In this document: in pieces, positions 1 through 10,732 of the stretch | How positions within the stretch are numbered: position 1 is the first letter of the stretch | Layout: the number at the start of each line of letters is the position of its first letter | Origin: Arion vulgaris | Lineage: Eukaryota > Mollusca > Gastropoda > Stylommatophora > Arionidae | NCBI GenBank assembly: GCA_020796225.1 | Contig: CM036754.1 | Coordinates: 70,765,940-70,829,939 of the forward strand | Length of the DNA: 64,000 nucleotides | Reading direction: 5' to 3' | Translations under genes and position numbers: made by a program | Notes under the pieces: model-generated | Seen by the model: the letters and a program-made list of their open reading frames with translations, nothing else | Database searches by the model: none | What the model was told of the DNA's origin: nothing

Positions 1-640
1 TGTTTATGCATATGTGGTCAATTTGATTTTCTGTTCTGTGATCTGGTGATACCCAGGTTGCTTTATGTATTCTTTTATGTGGAAAGACACTTCCACTATG
101 ACGATATTCTGCTGCACAGAAATTAGTAATAGTTCTCCATTTGCTATTTCATTATCCTAGTCCGTGTTTCCCATGATCTCCTCGCAGCCTATTTGTCGAC
201 TCTATTTTGGCATTGAGGTCACCCATCAGAATTTTGATGTTCCCATTTCTCTGATTACCTATAGTACTTTCAAAGTTTTATAAATATCCTCTTACTTTCC
301 TCTTTATCATTAGGTAGGTGGATAACACTGTTCACATTCAAGAATACTTTTGTGGTTCTAATGTTGCATTGATTATCCTAGGACTTCACTGCTTCCTCAT
401 TTTATTGTGCAGTTCACTGTTCTTTTAGATAGCATTAAAGCTTACCCTTCACTATAGGTGCATTTTCTTCCTATGGCCTGAGAACAACATTGTTTCTCCT
501 GTGTTTAGCGTTGTTTGCCTGCACATTCCACCTAGTTTCAATAATCCCAGATGCCAACATACATTTCATCTCATTTACAACCTGTGCTGCTTTTCCCATT
601 TGATACATACTCAACTATTCCAGGTGCAACTGAGTTTCCA
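1..640 (-). mobile_element. RTE-type LINE, endonuclease domain fragment
   Basis: On the minus strand, degenerate frames read KILMGDLNAKIES (the conserved NAKIG/GDLNAK endonuclease motif) near 200-245, and close to the edge [20 protein letters not shown] then [10 protein letters not shown], the classic end of an APE-type endonuclease in RTE-like retrotransposons. Upstream pieces include VVNEMKCMLASGI and ENAPIV. There are stops between the blocks. The element runs off the left edge. Confidence 0.85.
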
Positions 641-899
641 GTGAAGGAAGATAATCATGCGTGTAGACTCATGCGTTTTCTTACATCGCTTCTTACTTTC
701 TTTCAATAAGTTCTTTCCTCTTGTAAAGTAATTTTATTTTATTTTTATCGTACTTTTTCATGGTTGCAGTTGATTTTCTGCATAAATTTCTACTGGATTA
801 AGGCCAGACCAGCCCTTGCAGCAAGCCCCACCTAATACTCAGCCTCTTCAGCTACATGCCTTGTAGTGGTGCAGGTGCTGACTATCCTTGCTGCCCAAA

Positions 900-1078
900 T
901 TCGTAGGCACTGTGACAGGAAGCCACCTAGTAAATAAAAAGCATCGCAGAAATCGGATGTGCTGGCCTACTTGTAGTGCATAACTGGCACAACGTACTCT
1001 TAGACTCAGATCACATACAAATCACACAGAGTGGTTAACAAGTGTTTGATATGGAGCGTTTGAAGAAGAAGAAGCTTC
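900..1078 (+). repeat. SINE family A, 5' truncated
   Basis: Carries TAGTAAATAAAAAGCATCGC, AGAAATCGGATGTGCTGGCC and the terminal GGAGCGTTTGAAGAAGAAG. Family A consensus is about 255 bp and ends in a (GAA)n tail. Confidence 0.85.
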
Positions 1079-1313
1079 CAATGTAACTTAACATGTTTCC
1101 AAACTGCAGAGAGTTCACTATCATTTGAGTCATATTACCTTGGTAGTTTTAGAATGGACCACCAAATAGTTAAACACTGTTGTTTCCTGGCAGAAGCGTC
1201 CCATGTTCAACCTCTCAGTAAGGTTAAATTTAGTCTGTTGGGGAGAAGAAAAAGATACTGATGACCTGCATTAGCCACAGCTTGGCAAGTGGCTTTAATT
1301 ACTCTGCCTATAC

Positions 1314-1555
1314 AACGTAGCTTAAGCGGTACTGAGCTCATTCACAACCCAAGCATACATGGTTCAAACTTTGCGGCAGGCAAGTTTGCAATCAAATTCA
1401 TTTCCATGGAATTTTTACAGAAAATAAAAATAGACCTAACTGTTCAGAAGGCAATGACAAAATACTAAACGTATAAGTGGTGCCTAGAAAATCGACGACT
1501 CGTTTACTGTGGTTGATGGCTAAGTCCTGATATGCCACGATTTTCATTTAATTCA
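1314..1555 (+). repeat. SINE family D, tRNA-headed
   Basis: Starts with an A-box-like TAGCTTAAGCGGTACTGAGC and a B-box-like GGTTCAAACT, then the body ending TCGTTTACTGTGGTTGATGG and ATGCCACGATTTTCAT. Five copies in the window. Confidence 0.8.
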
Positions 1556-1701
1556 TACAATGCCCCCAGAGTACTATCAGAAATAGGAACAAAAACATTG
1601 TAAAGACAGATTGGAAAAAAACAACCTTGGTAGTTTGTTTGCATTTGTGAAATATTTTAATAACATTTGATGATCTTCTACTTCTTTTTGATATATTTCA
1701 G

Positions 1702-1773
1702 TGCATACAAGAATTCCTCTGGGTTAAACCGGAGATCTGATATGTATCTGAAAGAGCACGAACACATACGAAA
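1702..1773 (+). CDS. GOSR1: GOSR1 exon (SNARE motif start)
   Basis: A T-rich tract ending ATATATTTCAG precedes the exon and GTAAGT follows it. The first base completes a codon begun in an exon off the left edge. The frame gives AYKNSSGLNRRSDMYLKEHE followed by HIR, and ends with two bases (AA) of an asparagine codon. Vertebrate GS28 has a similar NNRR..LFLKEHDHLRN stretch here. The exon is 72 bp. Confidence 0.92.
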
Positions 1774-4700
1774 GTAAGTTTCATCATATTTTCTCATCTT
1801 ATTCCTCTATGCTAATGAAAATATAAGAAAAGTAAAATAATCTTCTTCTTCTGCAATCAACTTTTGCTATGAGACTACTCCGGTATGTGTCATAAACAGG
1901 GCGGTGCGCTTGAGGTCTTCACCGGTTCCTCATAGTTTGTCTTGTAGTGTTGTTTCTGTTGGCCAGATCTCAATCTCTCACTACTCAGACTAGGGCAGTC
2001 TTGCAGGATGTGCTCTGGGGACTGCTTTGGTGCTCCACAGGTGCAGGCTGCCGAGTCCCTGAGACCCATTCTGTGGAAGTGTGCTCTGAGACTGCAGTGT
2101 CCTGTTCTAAGTCTGAAGACTGTGCTTTTCTGTTTAGTGTATTTATACTGTCATGCTCTGGGTTGTATCCTCCATTTGTTTTTCTCTAGATCATTTTCCT
2201 GGATTGTTTCAGGAGATTCTTTGCTTCTGTAAAACTTTGTGTTGGGTGGTGTTGTGTTAGGGCCTCTTCCCTCGTCCCTTGCAGGACGTTTGTGCAGCCT
2301 TTTTCTTTTCTGGTCATCCACAGTGAGCCTGGAGAATGAGTAAAATAATAATCCTGTCAGATGTTTCTGCTCGAGCTGCCTCCTTCAGACTGTCCCATGT
2401 TGACCTACAAGACAGCAGGTTAGATTCACTCTCGTCCGTTGATCAGAGAAGCGTGTAACCTCTGGGAACAGTGCCGATCTGCATACACTTTGATTTACTG
2501 CTGACATGCTCATTGGCCACAATGTACATACGGTCAGGTGTTTGCTCTGGCCATGCAGACACAAACACGGACACTATGTATCACATTTTACCTGCTTAAC
2601 TTGACCAGAAACAGCAGCAGTCACACAGTAAACAAAAGAAACAGGGAACATTTTATTATTTTAGAATTCACACATCTGCCATGTTGGTGACTCTGAAGCA
2701 GCTCCAACATTTGATTAAAAAACACAGTATTGGCGTGTCATCAATTGTTATGCCTTCATCCAACATTTATTGGCTAAGCAACTGCAGTATGCCTCTCTTA
2801 TCCATGTGTAACATTCTGATAAGTACTTTTGATGCAAGCTTATCAGCTCTCTGACTAGGACATCTCTGCGATAGACAGCAGATAGAAAAACTAAGACCTG
2901 GATCTCCAAAGGAAACACGGTAGAAATATGGTGGGAAGATAGTTGGAGGATATGGGTAGAAAACAATATTAATAGAAAGACAACAGAAGGGTGAAAATGG
3001 AAATCTTTTGTGGAGGCTTTATGTGTCAAAGGGATATAGAGAGAATCTGACACCATGCTACTGTATAATTAAGTAGATGTGCGCCCGTGTGTTGCCGGGC
3101 TCGCAAGGAGCAAAGAATAATAACACTGCGACCAACAAGACGCGTCATAAGAGGCGACTGAGGTAGGGCCCTTGGGAACTACCTAGTAAATAGAAGCGAC
3201 ACAGAAATAGGATGTGCTGGTCTACTTGTGGGCGCATAACTGGCACAGCGTACAATCGCTCTTAGGCTCAGATCACATACAAATCACAAAGAGTAGTTTA
3301 ACAAGGGGTCTCTGTGGCATAACAGTTAGGTGCTCGTCTCTCGTGCCAAAGGTATCAGGTTCGCTCCCTCGTGGAGCCATCTGGATATTTTTTCAGAGAT
3401 TCCTGATCACAGTGTAGGTTAGATCTAGTCCTATCGGAGACAGATAGTAAAACGCAGGTCCTTTATTGAATTTGAGCATGTAAAAGAGCCCTTGGCAGTT
3501 CAAAATCGTGATGTCACATGTCAATCAATCAAACAAACACGGCACATGTTCAGAGACAGAACACACACACTACCTACATATCCAATCATGATTATGTATC
3601 ATGATACACATGGTGATGGATTGCGTGCTAGGATTGAATGCTACAGCTACCTCCGCATACACCAGAAAGGTGCAACAACAGACGTTTGAGACTGTTGTCA
3701 TCATCACTGTGATGGACGCTATTATTATATTTACAAATATATATGCATGACCTCTGTATAAATGAGTAACAAATGATATCTCTTCTTTCCAGCTCTGAAA
3801 GACTAGTGGATGAACAAATAAAGTAAGGATATTGTTCATATTATTTACTAGTTAACGGGGGACTGCCTAGAGTAGTTGATAGTAGCTCGGCCTGCTAGCT
3901 GTGAGACGCCTCATAGCTCGGGTTCGAACCTACTGTCCGGCATTTGTTCGAGTCCCTGGTCTTACTCAGGACGATAACGTGGTACCTCTGAAGTCGGAGA
4001 AAATCTGCCTGTATGGCGAGGAATACTAATTACGAGTACATTGAGCACACGGCTGCCAGTGTAAAGTAATTTACAATGTGCACGCTGCTGCCATTGTAAG
4101 AAATTGGAAAAAACGGATTTTCACGCAAAAATCAGTTTCAGAGATGAAACTTCGTCTGAGTTGAAAGCGGCGAAAGAAAAAAAAAAAAAAAAAAAAACTA
4201 GTTAACATTTTGCTCATCATCATCTTTTCCATTTAAAATCAAATGGTAATAGCATATGTATATCTCTTGGTCTCACTAAAATTGTCTGTGTGTTACCAGG
4301 CCCGCAAAGAATAGTAACACTGCGATCTACAAGACATGTCGTAAGAAGCGACTGAGGTAGAGGCTAGGAAGCTACCCAAGGAACTAAAAGTGTCACAAAA
4401 TCAGATGTGATTGTAGGCACATAACTTGCACAACGCACAATCACTCTTAGGCTTAGATGACATACACATCACAAAGAATGGCTTAACAAGTGGTTGATAT
4501 GGAGCGTTAGAAGAACATCTCACTAAATAAAACTGAGATGATTGATATTGTTAACATTTCTTAGTAACATATCTGCATCTTCTTTCAATGATTCAGTAGA
4601 CTGATCTTGACCTTTAGCAAGCTATGTAGTGGTATCTGCATGTGTTTTGAAGATTATTCTTTTTCCTTATAATGTGCTCCATTTATAAACCTGGGACAAA

Positions 4701-7700
4701 TACTAACACAGAGACTGACTACTATAATAAGCAGATTGAACAAGTTGTCATTTGCTACTGTAGACAGTAGATACAATGGATCAGCAGCCATGAACATGTG
4801 GACAGGCAAACAGACGTAGACATATACTTTATGACTGCCGAATAGATATACTGAGGCAAACTCACTGGCCTAATGAAACAACACTGACAGAAAATTATCT
4901 GACCTCTGTAGCTACAAAGACAGTGGAAGCTTAAACAAGAATTTTAATTTAGATATTTCAAGTGAATGAAAGAAAGGAAGGATCTAACCTGAAGAAGAAT
5001 GATCTTATCTACCTTTGACACCTAGTGCTTTAGCGTAGATGGTTTCATGATGATGCTCCGCATGTCGATGTAGTCAGTGGGCCCAGAAAGCAATGATAGT
5101 ACCACTGCTACCTACAAATTCAGTACTAGTAAGAGGTGACTTTATGTAAGCTAGGATGCTACTCAGTAAAAAAAATGCAGAAATCGGATGTGCTAGCCAG
5201 CTGCTTATGTGCCAACTGGCACAATGTACAATCGCTCTTAGGCTCAGATCACATACACATCACACAGAAGTGGTTGACAAATGGTCATGTGAAGCGTTCG
5301 AAGAAGAATGATGATGTACACACAACTGACACTCTGAACTCATTTGTCTGTGTTACATTTGATGGTAGGAGTCTTTGTTGTCCACAATTGGATGATTTGT
5401 GCCTCCTCCACTGTTTCTTAAATCCTACTTTTATCATAGCTTTTCGTTTTTCATTCTCTTTATGATATATCATTTTTTTGAGTGATTTAACCTTCCTTTG
5501 CCAAGATGTCAGCCATTTCATTTTCTATTACTCCACAATGTTTTGGGATCCACTGCAATACTGTTTATTTTGTGGTAATGCTGATCTGCTGCCCGAGTAA
5601 TTACCGCAGCCCAAATCAGGAACGAAGAAAGAAGCCTACTGTTACCTGCTATGCGGTGGTAAGAGGTGGCTAAGGAGGTCGGTCATGAGACTAGCTCCCC
5701 CACCCAATCAAAAAAACACTAGAACGCTACAGAAACCAGAACTATAGAAATTCCCACCCGAGGAAGAAGGACACCATGAGGAAGGACTCAGGAAGCAACC
5801 CTATGTAATGGAATGTAAGAAAATGGGGGAGAGAGTGGTGAAATCTGGAAAAGATGGCCTTGGATAGGAGGGCTTAGAAAACCTTAGTTGCTGACCTATG
5901 CCTCCCTGTGTGTGTGTGTGTGGGGGAGGGGGAGTAGGAGAAGAAGAATGCTGATCTGTAGTCAAGAGAATGGGAACTCATTCATAAGACTATTTTGGAA
6001 AGAACTAGATATAACTGTTTACAAAACTTATCAAGAAGAGAACTGTTTCGAAATGAAGACATCAGGAAAATAGTAGTGACAGCAGTACTGAACTTCATCA
6101 AGAAACAACAAATTAAATGGTTCTGCCACATAAGCATATTACCTACTGACAGAGCAATGTTACTCGATACAATGGATACAAAGTAAAAGGTTATCCATGC
6201 AAAAGGTGGACATGAGAAATAACAGGCAGTGAAAAACATTATTTATGAAGCGCACACAAAAGCCTGTTCTATAAATCTCTTCTTATCCGGATGCTGCGAT
6301 GGACAACAATTAGAGATAAGAAGAAAGAAGACAAAATTTATCTTACTTTCTGTTCTACAAATGTGGGCCATGATTTCGTTTTTATAATTTCCTAATGTTT
6401 TTTTTTAAATTTAAATTTTCAGTGTAGCCATTGCTACGAAGGAGAATCTTCAGTCACAAGGAAAATTGTTAACTTCCATTACACATAAAGTGAATACCTT
6501 TGCCAGTATCCTTTTGAACTTGTGTACTTTCATGTCAATAGGAGGGGGTACCTCAGTTGCATTGAGATACGTTTCTCGTCATGTTCCAAATGTAGTCAGT
6601 GTTTGTGTCCCATGTTTAAGTATCATGTTATTTTCCAGTGATCCCTCATTTCAGGATAACTATGATTAGAGTGTGGGAGACCCAGTTTCAATCCCTGGTA
6701 AGGTCAAGGAGTTTTCTGTCAGGTTCATAAAGAAAAATCCTAACCTGAAACAGTTTTGCGGCGAATGCACTAGCCACGCTGCTGTTATATTCCACAGGCA
6801 CATGTTCAATTCACTTTTGGTCTTGATGTTCTACTGTAGAAGCCTTTACAAACAGTGTGGTCTGGCTGCATTCTTTAAGAACCATTGAAAATTGTGATTG
6901 AGTAGGCTGTAATGTCACTCATCATCATCATGTAGCAGATCCGTTGCAGAACATCATTCTCATCACAGCTAACCTGAAAAACTCTTGATATCTAGCCAGT
7001 TCTCCTGCCTCCTCTGTTGAGTGAAACTGAGTAAATTTTGAGAAATAATAGAAGTCTTAGATCCATAAAGGAGTTCTGTCCTGACATATGCTTATTATAT
7101 TCTGAGCATAAAATACCCAGGCAAGAGTGTGAATCTCATTACTTCATCATCATATAAACATTCTACAGAAAGCCATTCTTCAACGATCCTGCGGCACGTG
7201 AGATCGTGCTCTTAGGCCCAATGCTATGTAGTGGTATCTGTATGTTTGTACATTGTTCTTTTGTTCCGTATAATGTGTTCCATTCATCTGGCCTTGAAGG
7301 AAGGAGGATCTGCCTGACGTCATCTAGTGCTTGGCACCTGAAGAGGTGTTGGTAAACGGTTGCGTGGTGATGTGCACACAGCTGGCACTCTGGAGTGTGT
7401 TGTGGTTGAATTCTGTTCAAGTGATTATTAAGTGTTACGTGTTGCATTCGAAGTCTAAAAATGGGGCTCTGATCTCTTCTTGTAAGGGGTTGATGTTGTC
7501 ATTAAGGTTAGGGCTGGCCGTATGTCTTTAACACTTTCGCTGCCAGCCATTTTTCAACAAAGTCTATCCCACTGCCACGCTATTTTTCGGCATGATCAGT
7601 TTTCAGGGTGACAATTTAAAAAATCGTTAAAAAATAAACTAATAAACTTAGGTCTTTTAAACTATGGAAAAGTGTTCATACCGTCATTTTCAGTTGGGTG

Positions 7701-8683
7701 TCCAGTCACCTATTCCTGTACCCCTGGGAATGTCTGCTATCGATCTATAAACATCGTCACGTGAATCACAGTTCAAATTCATATCATATTCAGAGTTCGT
7801 TTTAACACTATCACTGGTTAAAAAGTGTCATTTTGGACATCACAATTCATCAGCTATGTCGTCCATTTTGAAAATTGTTGTTTACTTACGAAAAATCGGA
7901 CTTATACTGACGTTTACCGAATGTGTGTTAGATCCGCCATTTTGGAGAGCTCGTCGGAACAATACGGGAGTAGTACGTTACTATACCCCTGTTTTCGGCA
8001 AGCGATACTCCCCGTTTAAAAAGACATCGTGGTGCATTCCGACAACTTTGTTGGCAGCAGTGAAAGGAGTTGGTACTTCGCCGACTTTTGTCGTCGGTGG
8101 CAGCGAAAGTGTTAAAACAGAATGCCATAAAAACCATAAAGCAAATTAGAATTACACAATAACTAATATTTGAACTTGATGTTTACTGAAGCAAAGTAAC
8201 CAGCTCAACTGCTATGGTTCTCAACAACATACACTAATTTAAAGTCAGTCATTCGCACATGTGGTACACTGGCCTGCAAGGGAACCAAAGAATAGTACCA
8301 CTGCGACCTACAAGGCATGCAGTAAGAGACGACTGATGTAGGACCTAGGGAAGCTACCTAGTAAATAAAAAGTATCGCAGAAATGCAATGTGCTGGCCTA
8401 CTTGTAGGCATAACTGGCACAGCGTACGATCACTCTTAGGCTCCGATCGCATACAAATCACACAGAGTGGTTGATATTGAGCGTTCGAAGAAGAAGAAGT
8501 CAGTTATTGTTAGTCTGTAAAGTAATAATGAAATGTTGAGGACCTTAACTCTAACTTTCAGATCGGTTTCCTGTTATCAATAGCCTTGTACAGAGGATAA
8601 ATATCCAAAGCACGAGATTCCATCGTATTAGGGCTTTTATCTCTGTTTGTATTATCCTTCTATTACTCTATGCCTTCCACTGA
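1702..8683 (+). CDS. GOSR1: GOSR1 (GS28) Golgi SNARE, 3' part of gene, four exons
   Basis: Joined coding exons are 1702-1773, 3793-3822, 6423-6505 and 8562-8683. All introns are GT-AG and all phases fit. The roughly 102-residue product reads through the C-terminal part of a GS28-type protein: the LNRRSDMYLKEHEHIR segment, SERLVDEQI, VAIATKENLQSQGKLL, NRFPVINSLVQRIN, then a hydrophobic anchor ending LLLLYAFH and a stop. GS28 is a Qb-SNARE that acts with syntaxin-5, Ykt6 and Bet1/GS15 in ER-Golgi and intra-Golgi transport; the anchor is a C-terminal tail in the Golgi membrane. The glutamine in QSQGKL is the likely zero-layer residue. The N-terminal half of the protein lies left of the window. 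The juxtamembrane stretch is odd (see findings). Identity is very likely. Confidence 0.93.
1860..2350 (-). mobile_element. LINE ORF2 C-terminal fragment
   Basis: Minus-strand reading gives HFHRMGLRDSAACTCGAPKQ then [13 protein letters not shown], the cysteine/histidine patch (C-x-C..H..C) typical of the region after RNase H in I/Jockey-like LINEs. Both sides are interrupted by stops. Confidence 0.75.
2740..3060 (+). mobile_element. LINE 3'-end fragment
   Basis: The DNA resembles the 35340-35620 and 13020-13560 fragments, ending in a WKSFVEALC-like stretch (TCTTTTGTGGAGGCTTTATG) followed by TGTCAAAGGGATATAGA. Frame is broken. Confidence 0.6.
3085..3304 (+). repeat. SINE family A
   Basis: Nearly full length from GTGTGTTGCCGGGCTCGCAA to AGAGTAGTTTAACAAGG; the (GAA) tail is replaced by an adjoining tRNA-like SINE. 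Confidence 0.85.
3305..3425 (+). repeat. tRNA-headed SINE fragment joined to SINE A
   Basis: Begins GTCTCTGTGGCATAACAGTT with a B-box-like GGTTCGCTCCC. It abuts the 3' end of the family A copy where that copy should continue, so it inserted into or recombined with it. Too diverged for a tRNA gene. Confidence 0.5.
3793..3822 (+). CDS. GOSR1: GOSR1 30-nt microexon
   Basis: Acceptor TCTTCTTTCCAG, donor GTAAGG. The single leading base closes AAC (Asn), followed by SERLVDEQI and two bases of the next Asn codon. This matches the NSDRLIEETI segment of GS28 without a gap, so the tiny exon is required to keep the SNARE heptads in register. It lies just upstream of a young SINE insertion. Confidence 0.92.
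3857..4196 (+). repeat. Full-length SINE with poly(A) tail and target-site duplication
   Basis: Flanked by an exact 10-bp duplication ACTAGTTAAC at 3847-3856 and 4197-4206. The head has an A-box-like TAGTAGCTCGGCCTGCTAGC and a B-box GGTTCGAACC; the 3' end is a run of about 22 A. It sits 34 bp after the GOSR1 30-nt microexon. Confidence 0.88.
4287..4516 (+). repeat. SINE family A
   Basis: From GTGTGTTACCAGGCCCGCAA to GGAGCGTTAGAAGAAC, with several short deletions. Confidence 0.85.
5126..5310 (+). repeat. SINE family A, 5' truncated
   Basis: Holds AGAAATCGGATGTGCTAGCC, AATCGCTCTTAGGCTCAGAT and the tail GCGTTCGAAGAAGAATG. Confidence 0.82.
5600..5960 (+). mobile_element. RTE-type LINE 3' end
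   Basis: Resembles the 59585-59850 fragment: GAAAATGGGGGAGAGAGTGG, then AAAAGATGGCCTTGGATAGG and a terminal AGAAGAAGAATG. Coding frame is lost. A (TG)n run lies at about 5906-5922. Confidence 0.6.
6050..6330 (+). mobile_element. LINE RT C-terminal fragment
   Basis: Reads IKKQQIKWFCHISILPTDRA, a version of the RRLEWFGHVxRLP segment, then a broken stretch with GAAGCGCACACAAAAGCCTG and a (GAA)-rich end. Related pieces lie at 36985-37215 and 43600-43770. Confidence 0.7.
6423..6505 (+). CDS. GOSR1: GOSR1 exon (SNARE core with zero-layer Gln)
   Basis: Acceptor TTTAAATTTTCAG, donor GTATCC (weaker than consensus). The frame reads VAIATKENLQSQGKLLTSIT then HKVNTFA and ends with one base of an Asn codon. 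It aligns with the IAMATKEN..SQRGMLKSIHSKMNTLAN segment of GS28. The 83-bp length fits the flanking phases. Confidence 0.92.
6640..6790 (+). repeat. tRNA-headed SINE fragment (family H)
   Basis: Shares CCTGGTAAGGTCAAGGAGTT and TTCTGTCAGGTTCATAAAGA with 40240-40400. Begins one base-pair region after GOSR1 exon 3 material in the intron. Confidence 0.5.
7150..7500 (-). mobile_element. LINE ORF2 C-terminal fragment
   Basis: Open for about 94 codons on minus: HTPECQLCAHHHATVYQHLF followed by RCQALDDVRQILLPSRP and WNTLYGTKEQ. The C-x2-C..H..C layout and position of an LYGT element match the tail of RNase-H-bearing LINEs. Confidence 0.7.
7532..8111. mobile_element. piggyBac-like MITE (type 1), 580 bp
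   Basis: Exact TTAA duplications at 7528-7531 and 8112-8115. Terminal inverted repeats: CACTTTCGCTGCCA at the left and its perfect complement TGGCAGCGAAAGTG at the right. A second copy is at 54802-55475. No transposase frame. Lies in the last GOSR1 intron. Confidence 0.9.
8256..8499 (+). repeat. SINE family A
   Basis: Nearly full length; ends GAGCGTTCGAAGAAGAAGAA about 60 bp before the GOSR1 terminal exon acceptor. Confidence 0.87.
8562..8683 (+). CDS. GOSR1: GOSR1 terminal coding exon, membrane anchor and stop
   Basis: Acceptor CTAACTTTCAG. The exon completes Asn and reads RFPVINSLVQRIN, then IQSTRFHRIR, then AFISVCIILLLLYAFH and TGA. The anchor and its YAFH terminus are hallmark GS28. The ten residues between RIN and the anchor do not resemble the family, but a different frame of the same DNA encodes KARDSIVLG, which does (family RKRRDSLILG). 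The exon is one codon shorter than expected, consistent with two compensating length changes near 8602 and 8632. Confidence 0.92.
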
Positions 8684-8945
8684 CAGCATTGTTCATGTTT
8701 GTTTTCATTAAGGACTTGACCATCATCAACTATTTCTCATTAACATTGTATGACATAGATCATCCAGACCTCTCAGTCATATTTCTGAATGATCAGGTGT
8801 ACCGGTTGTCTTTGCTGTAGAGCTTGCGACATACATATGAGTATTTATTATAGGTTTGATTAGGTCATATTATGTAACGTATGCAACAGTAAAAGTAAAG
8901 AACCCCTATTCATGCCATGAGGTATTTTGGTTCAATTTCTCGGTT
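8684..8945 (+). other. GOSR1 3' untranslated region and flank
   Basis: This follows the GOSR1 stop with no repeat or open frame. I see no clear AATAAA before about 8900, so the transcript end is not fixed from sequence. Confidence 0.4.
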
Positions 8946-9029
8946 CACTACCAACAAAAGATGCAAACGGGATGAAGAAAATTAAAAGAACAAATATGAC
9001 CGTACAAAATAATTAAACAACAAATGATA

Positions 9030-9560
9030 ATATGGAATGGAACTGATAGGAAAACAAAGCTAAGAATACTAAGAACATGCTTATTCTCAGAGGCAACGTA
9101 TGGGCGTGAAGCATGGACATTTAACAAGGCAGTGGAAAAACATTTATATTCTTTTGAATAAGTGTTACAGAAGAGTCCTTCGAATATCATGGACGGAGAA
9201 AAGAACAAATAGATCTTCACAAAGAGAACTCAAAATCAAACAAAACTGGTTGATACTACAAATAAGATGAAGAAAGTGAAGTATTTTGGACATATAAAGA
9301 GACATGAAGGGTTGGAGAAGATCATTATGGAAGCATTCATCCCGGCAGAGAGGAGAAGACGAAGATCATGGAGAAGATGGATTCAGGATGTAACTGATGA
9401 TTTGAGCATGCGACTGCAGAAGCAGGATATCTGGCCTATGAGAGAAATTCAGAACTTCCCAAATGTTTTCTCTGCAGTGTTACATAAACTGGACAGGTCA
9501 AAAGCAAAAGGTCAGACTAAATATAGACTTCCTGCCTTTCAAGGTGAGGGTTGTACACAT
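9030..9560 (+). mobile_element. RTE-type LINE RT C-terminal fragment
   Basis: Pieces include ATYGREAWTFNKAVEKHLYS, then KMKKVKYFGHIKRHEGLEKI and AERRRRRSWRRWIQDV. This is the LYG.E.W / FGH..R / GR.R..W order at the end of RTE-type reverse transcriptases. Stops separate the blocks. Confidence 0.82.
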
Positions 9561-10150
9561 TGTTGACAAAGGTGTTCTGGAAAAAGAACAAATGTTATGG
9601 AAACTTCAGTTGAAAATATATCCTCTCGATGTCCAGCAGACTTGGAATGGAACTTTCACTGTCAACATGGACAGTATGGGTGAATACTGCATGGATATCT
9701 ATGCTGGGAATATCAGTGAAAACAATCCTCACATGGACACCAGAGAGGAGGAGACGAAAGGAAGAGCAAGGACAACAAAATGGAGGAGGGGGTGAGAAGA
9801 AAGAAAGGAAGACCAATGACAAAATGGAGATGAATGATGGAAGAAGTGCCTGCAGTATCACTGACATGAAATATTGCAGCAAAGGTTGCAAGAGAGCATA
9901 GAAAACTCTTAACTGATGCACCACAAGCTACCAGACTTAAGCTGTATGTTCATGTGCCTTTTACATTCGTGGCTGTTTCTGTGGTTATTTTTGTTGACAG
10001 AATGTTGTATACTTGTATATTGTTTGAGATTCCAATTGAAGGATGCCTGTCAGTTCCTGAATGACCCGAGACTCGGACTAAAACTGGACCAGAATAGAGG
10101 CAGCTAATAGAATCGTGTATCTTTCTCTCTGCATACATCCTATGTAACTA
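9561..10150. other. Intergenic, short overlapping frames only
   Basis: Purine-rich stretch with frames on both strands, none resembling a family. Probably a decayed LINE tail (RRKEEQGQQ-like, low complexity). Confidence 0.3.
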
Positions 10151-10152
10151 AT

Positions 10153-10412
10153 GTCGCCTGTGTGTTGCCAGGGCTCGCAAGGGAGCAAAGAATAGTAACA
10201 CTGCAACCTACAAGGCATGTTGTAAGAGACTGACTGAGGTAGAGACCTAGGGAAGCTACCCTGGTAAATAAAAAGCGTCACAGAAATAGGATGTGCTGGT
10301 CTACCTGTAGGTGCATAATTGACACAACGTACAATCGCTCTTAGGCTCAGATCACATACAAATCAAACAGAGTGGTTAACAAGTGATCGATATGTAGCAT
10401 TTGAAGAAGAAT
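10153..10412 (+). repeat. SINE family A, full length
   Basis: From TCGCCTGTGTGTTGCCAGGG to the tail CATTTGAAGAAGAATG. Confidence 0.88.
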
Positions 10413-10732
10413 GTTACTAATGGAACAAATAAGTAAACAATGCCTCATTTTAAATGACAAATAGAAGAGACATTTGATTGAAATAATGTTTCCTGATCTA
10501 CTCTGTGCAATGCTTGTGTGGTAGATAACGTTACATTCAGCTTTATTTTTTGCCAATTGTGAAATGAATATGATATGTATATATATATATTGTAAGCGAG
10601 GATTTCGTGTGAAGTAAGTAATTTGGTTGTTTGTGAAATAAATTTAAAACTTGTGATTCCGAAGATGTCATTTCTTTGTGTCACATTATTGATATAAGGA
10701 GAGATTGCAGTAAAACAATGTACCAATTGTGA

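Larger units (their letters stand above)
641..1701. other. GOSR1 intron with SINE A and SINE D copies
   Basis: Non-coding apart from the two SINEs listed separately. The 3' end is the T-rich acceptor tract of the 1702 exon. Confidence 0.5.

Noticed and set aside
3870..3960. tRNA gene from the GGTTCGAACC box
   Set aside because: It is the head of a poly(A)-tailed SINE with a target-site duplication.
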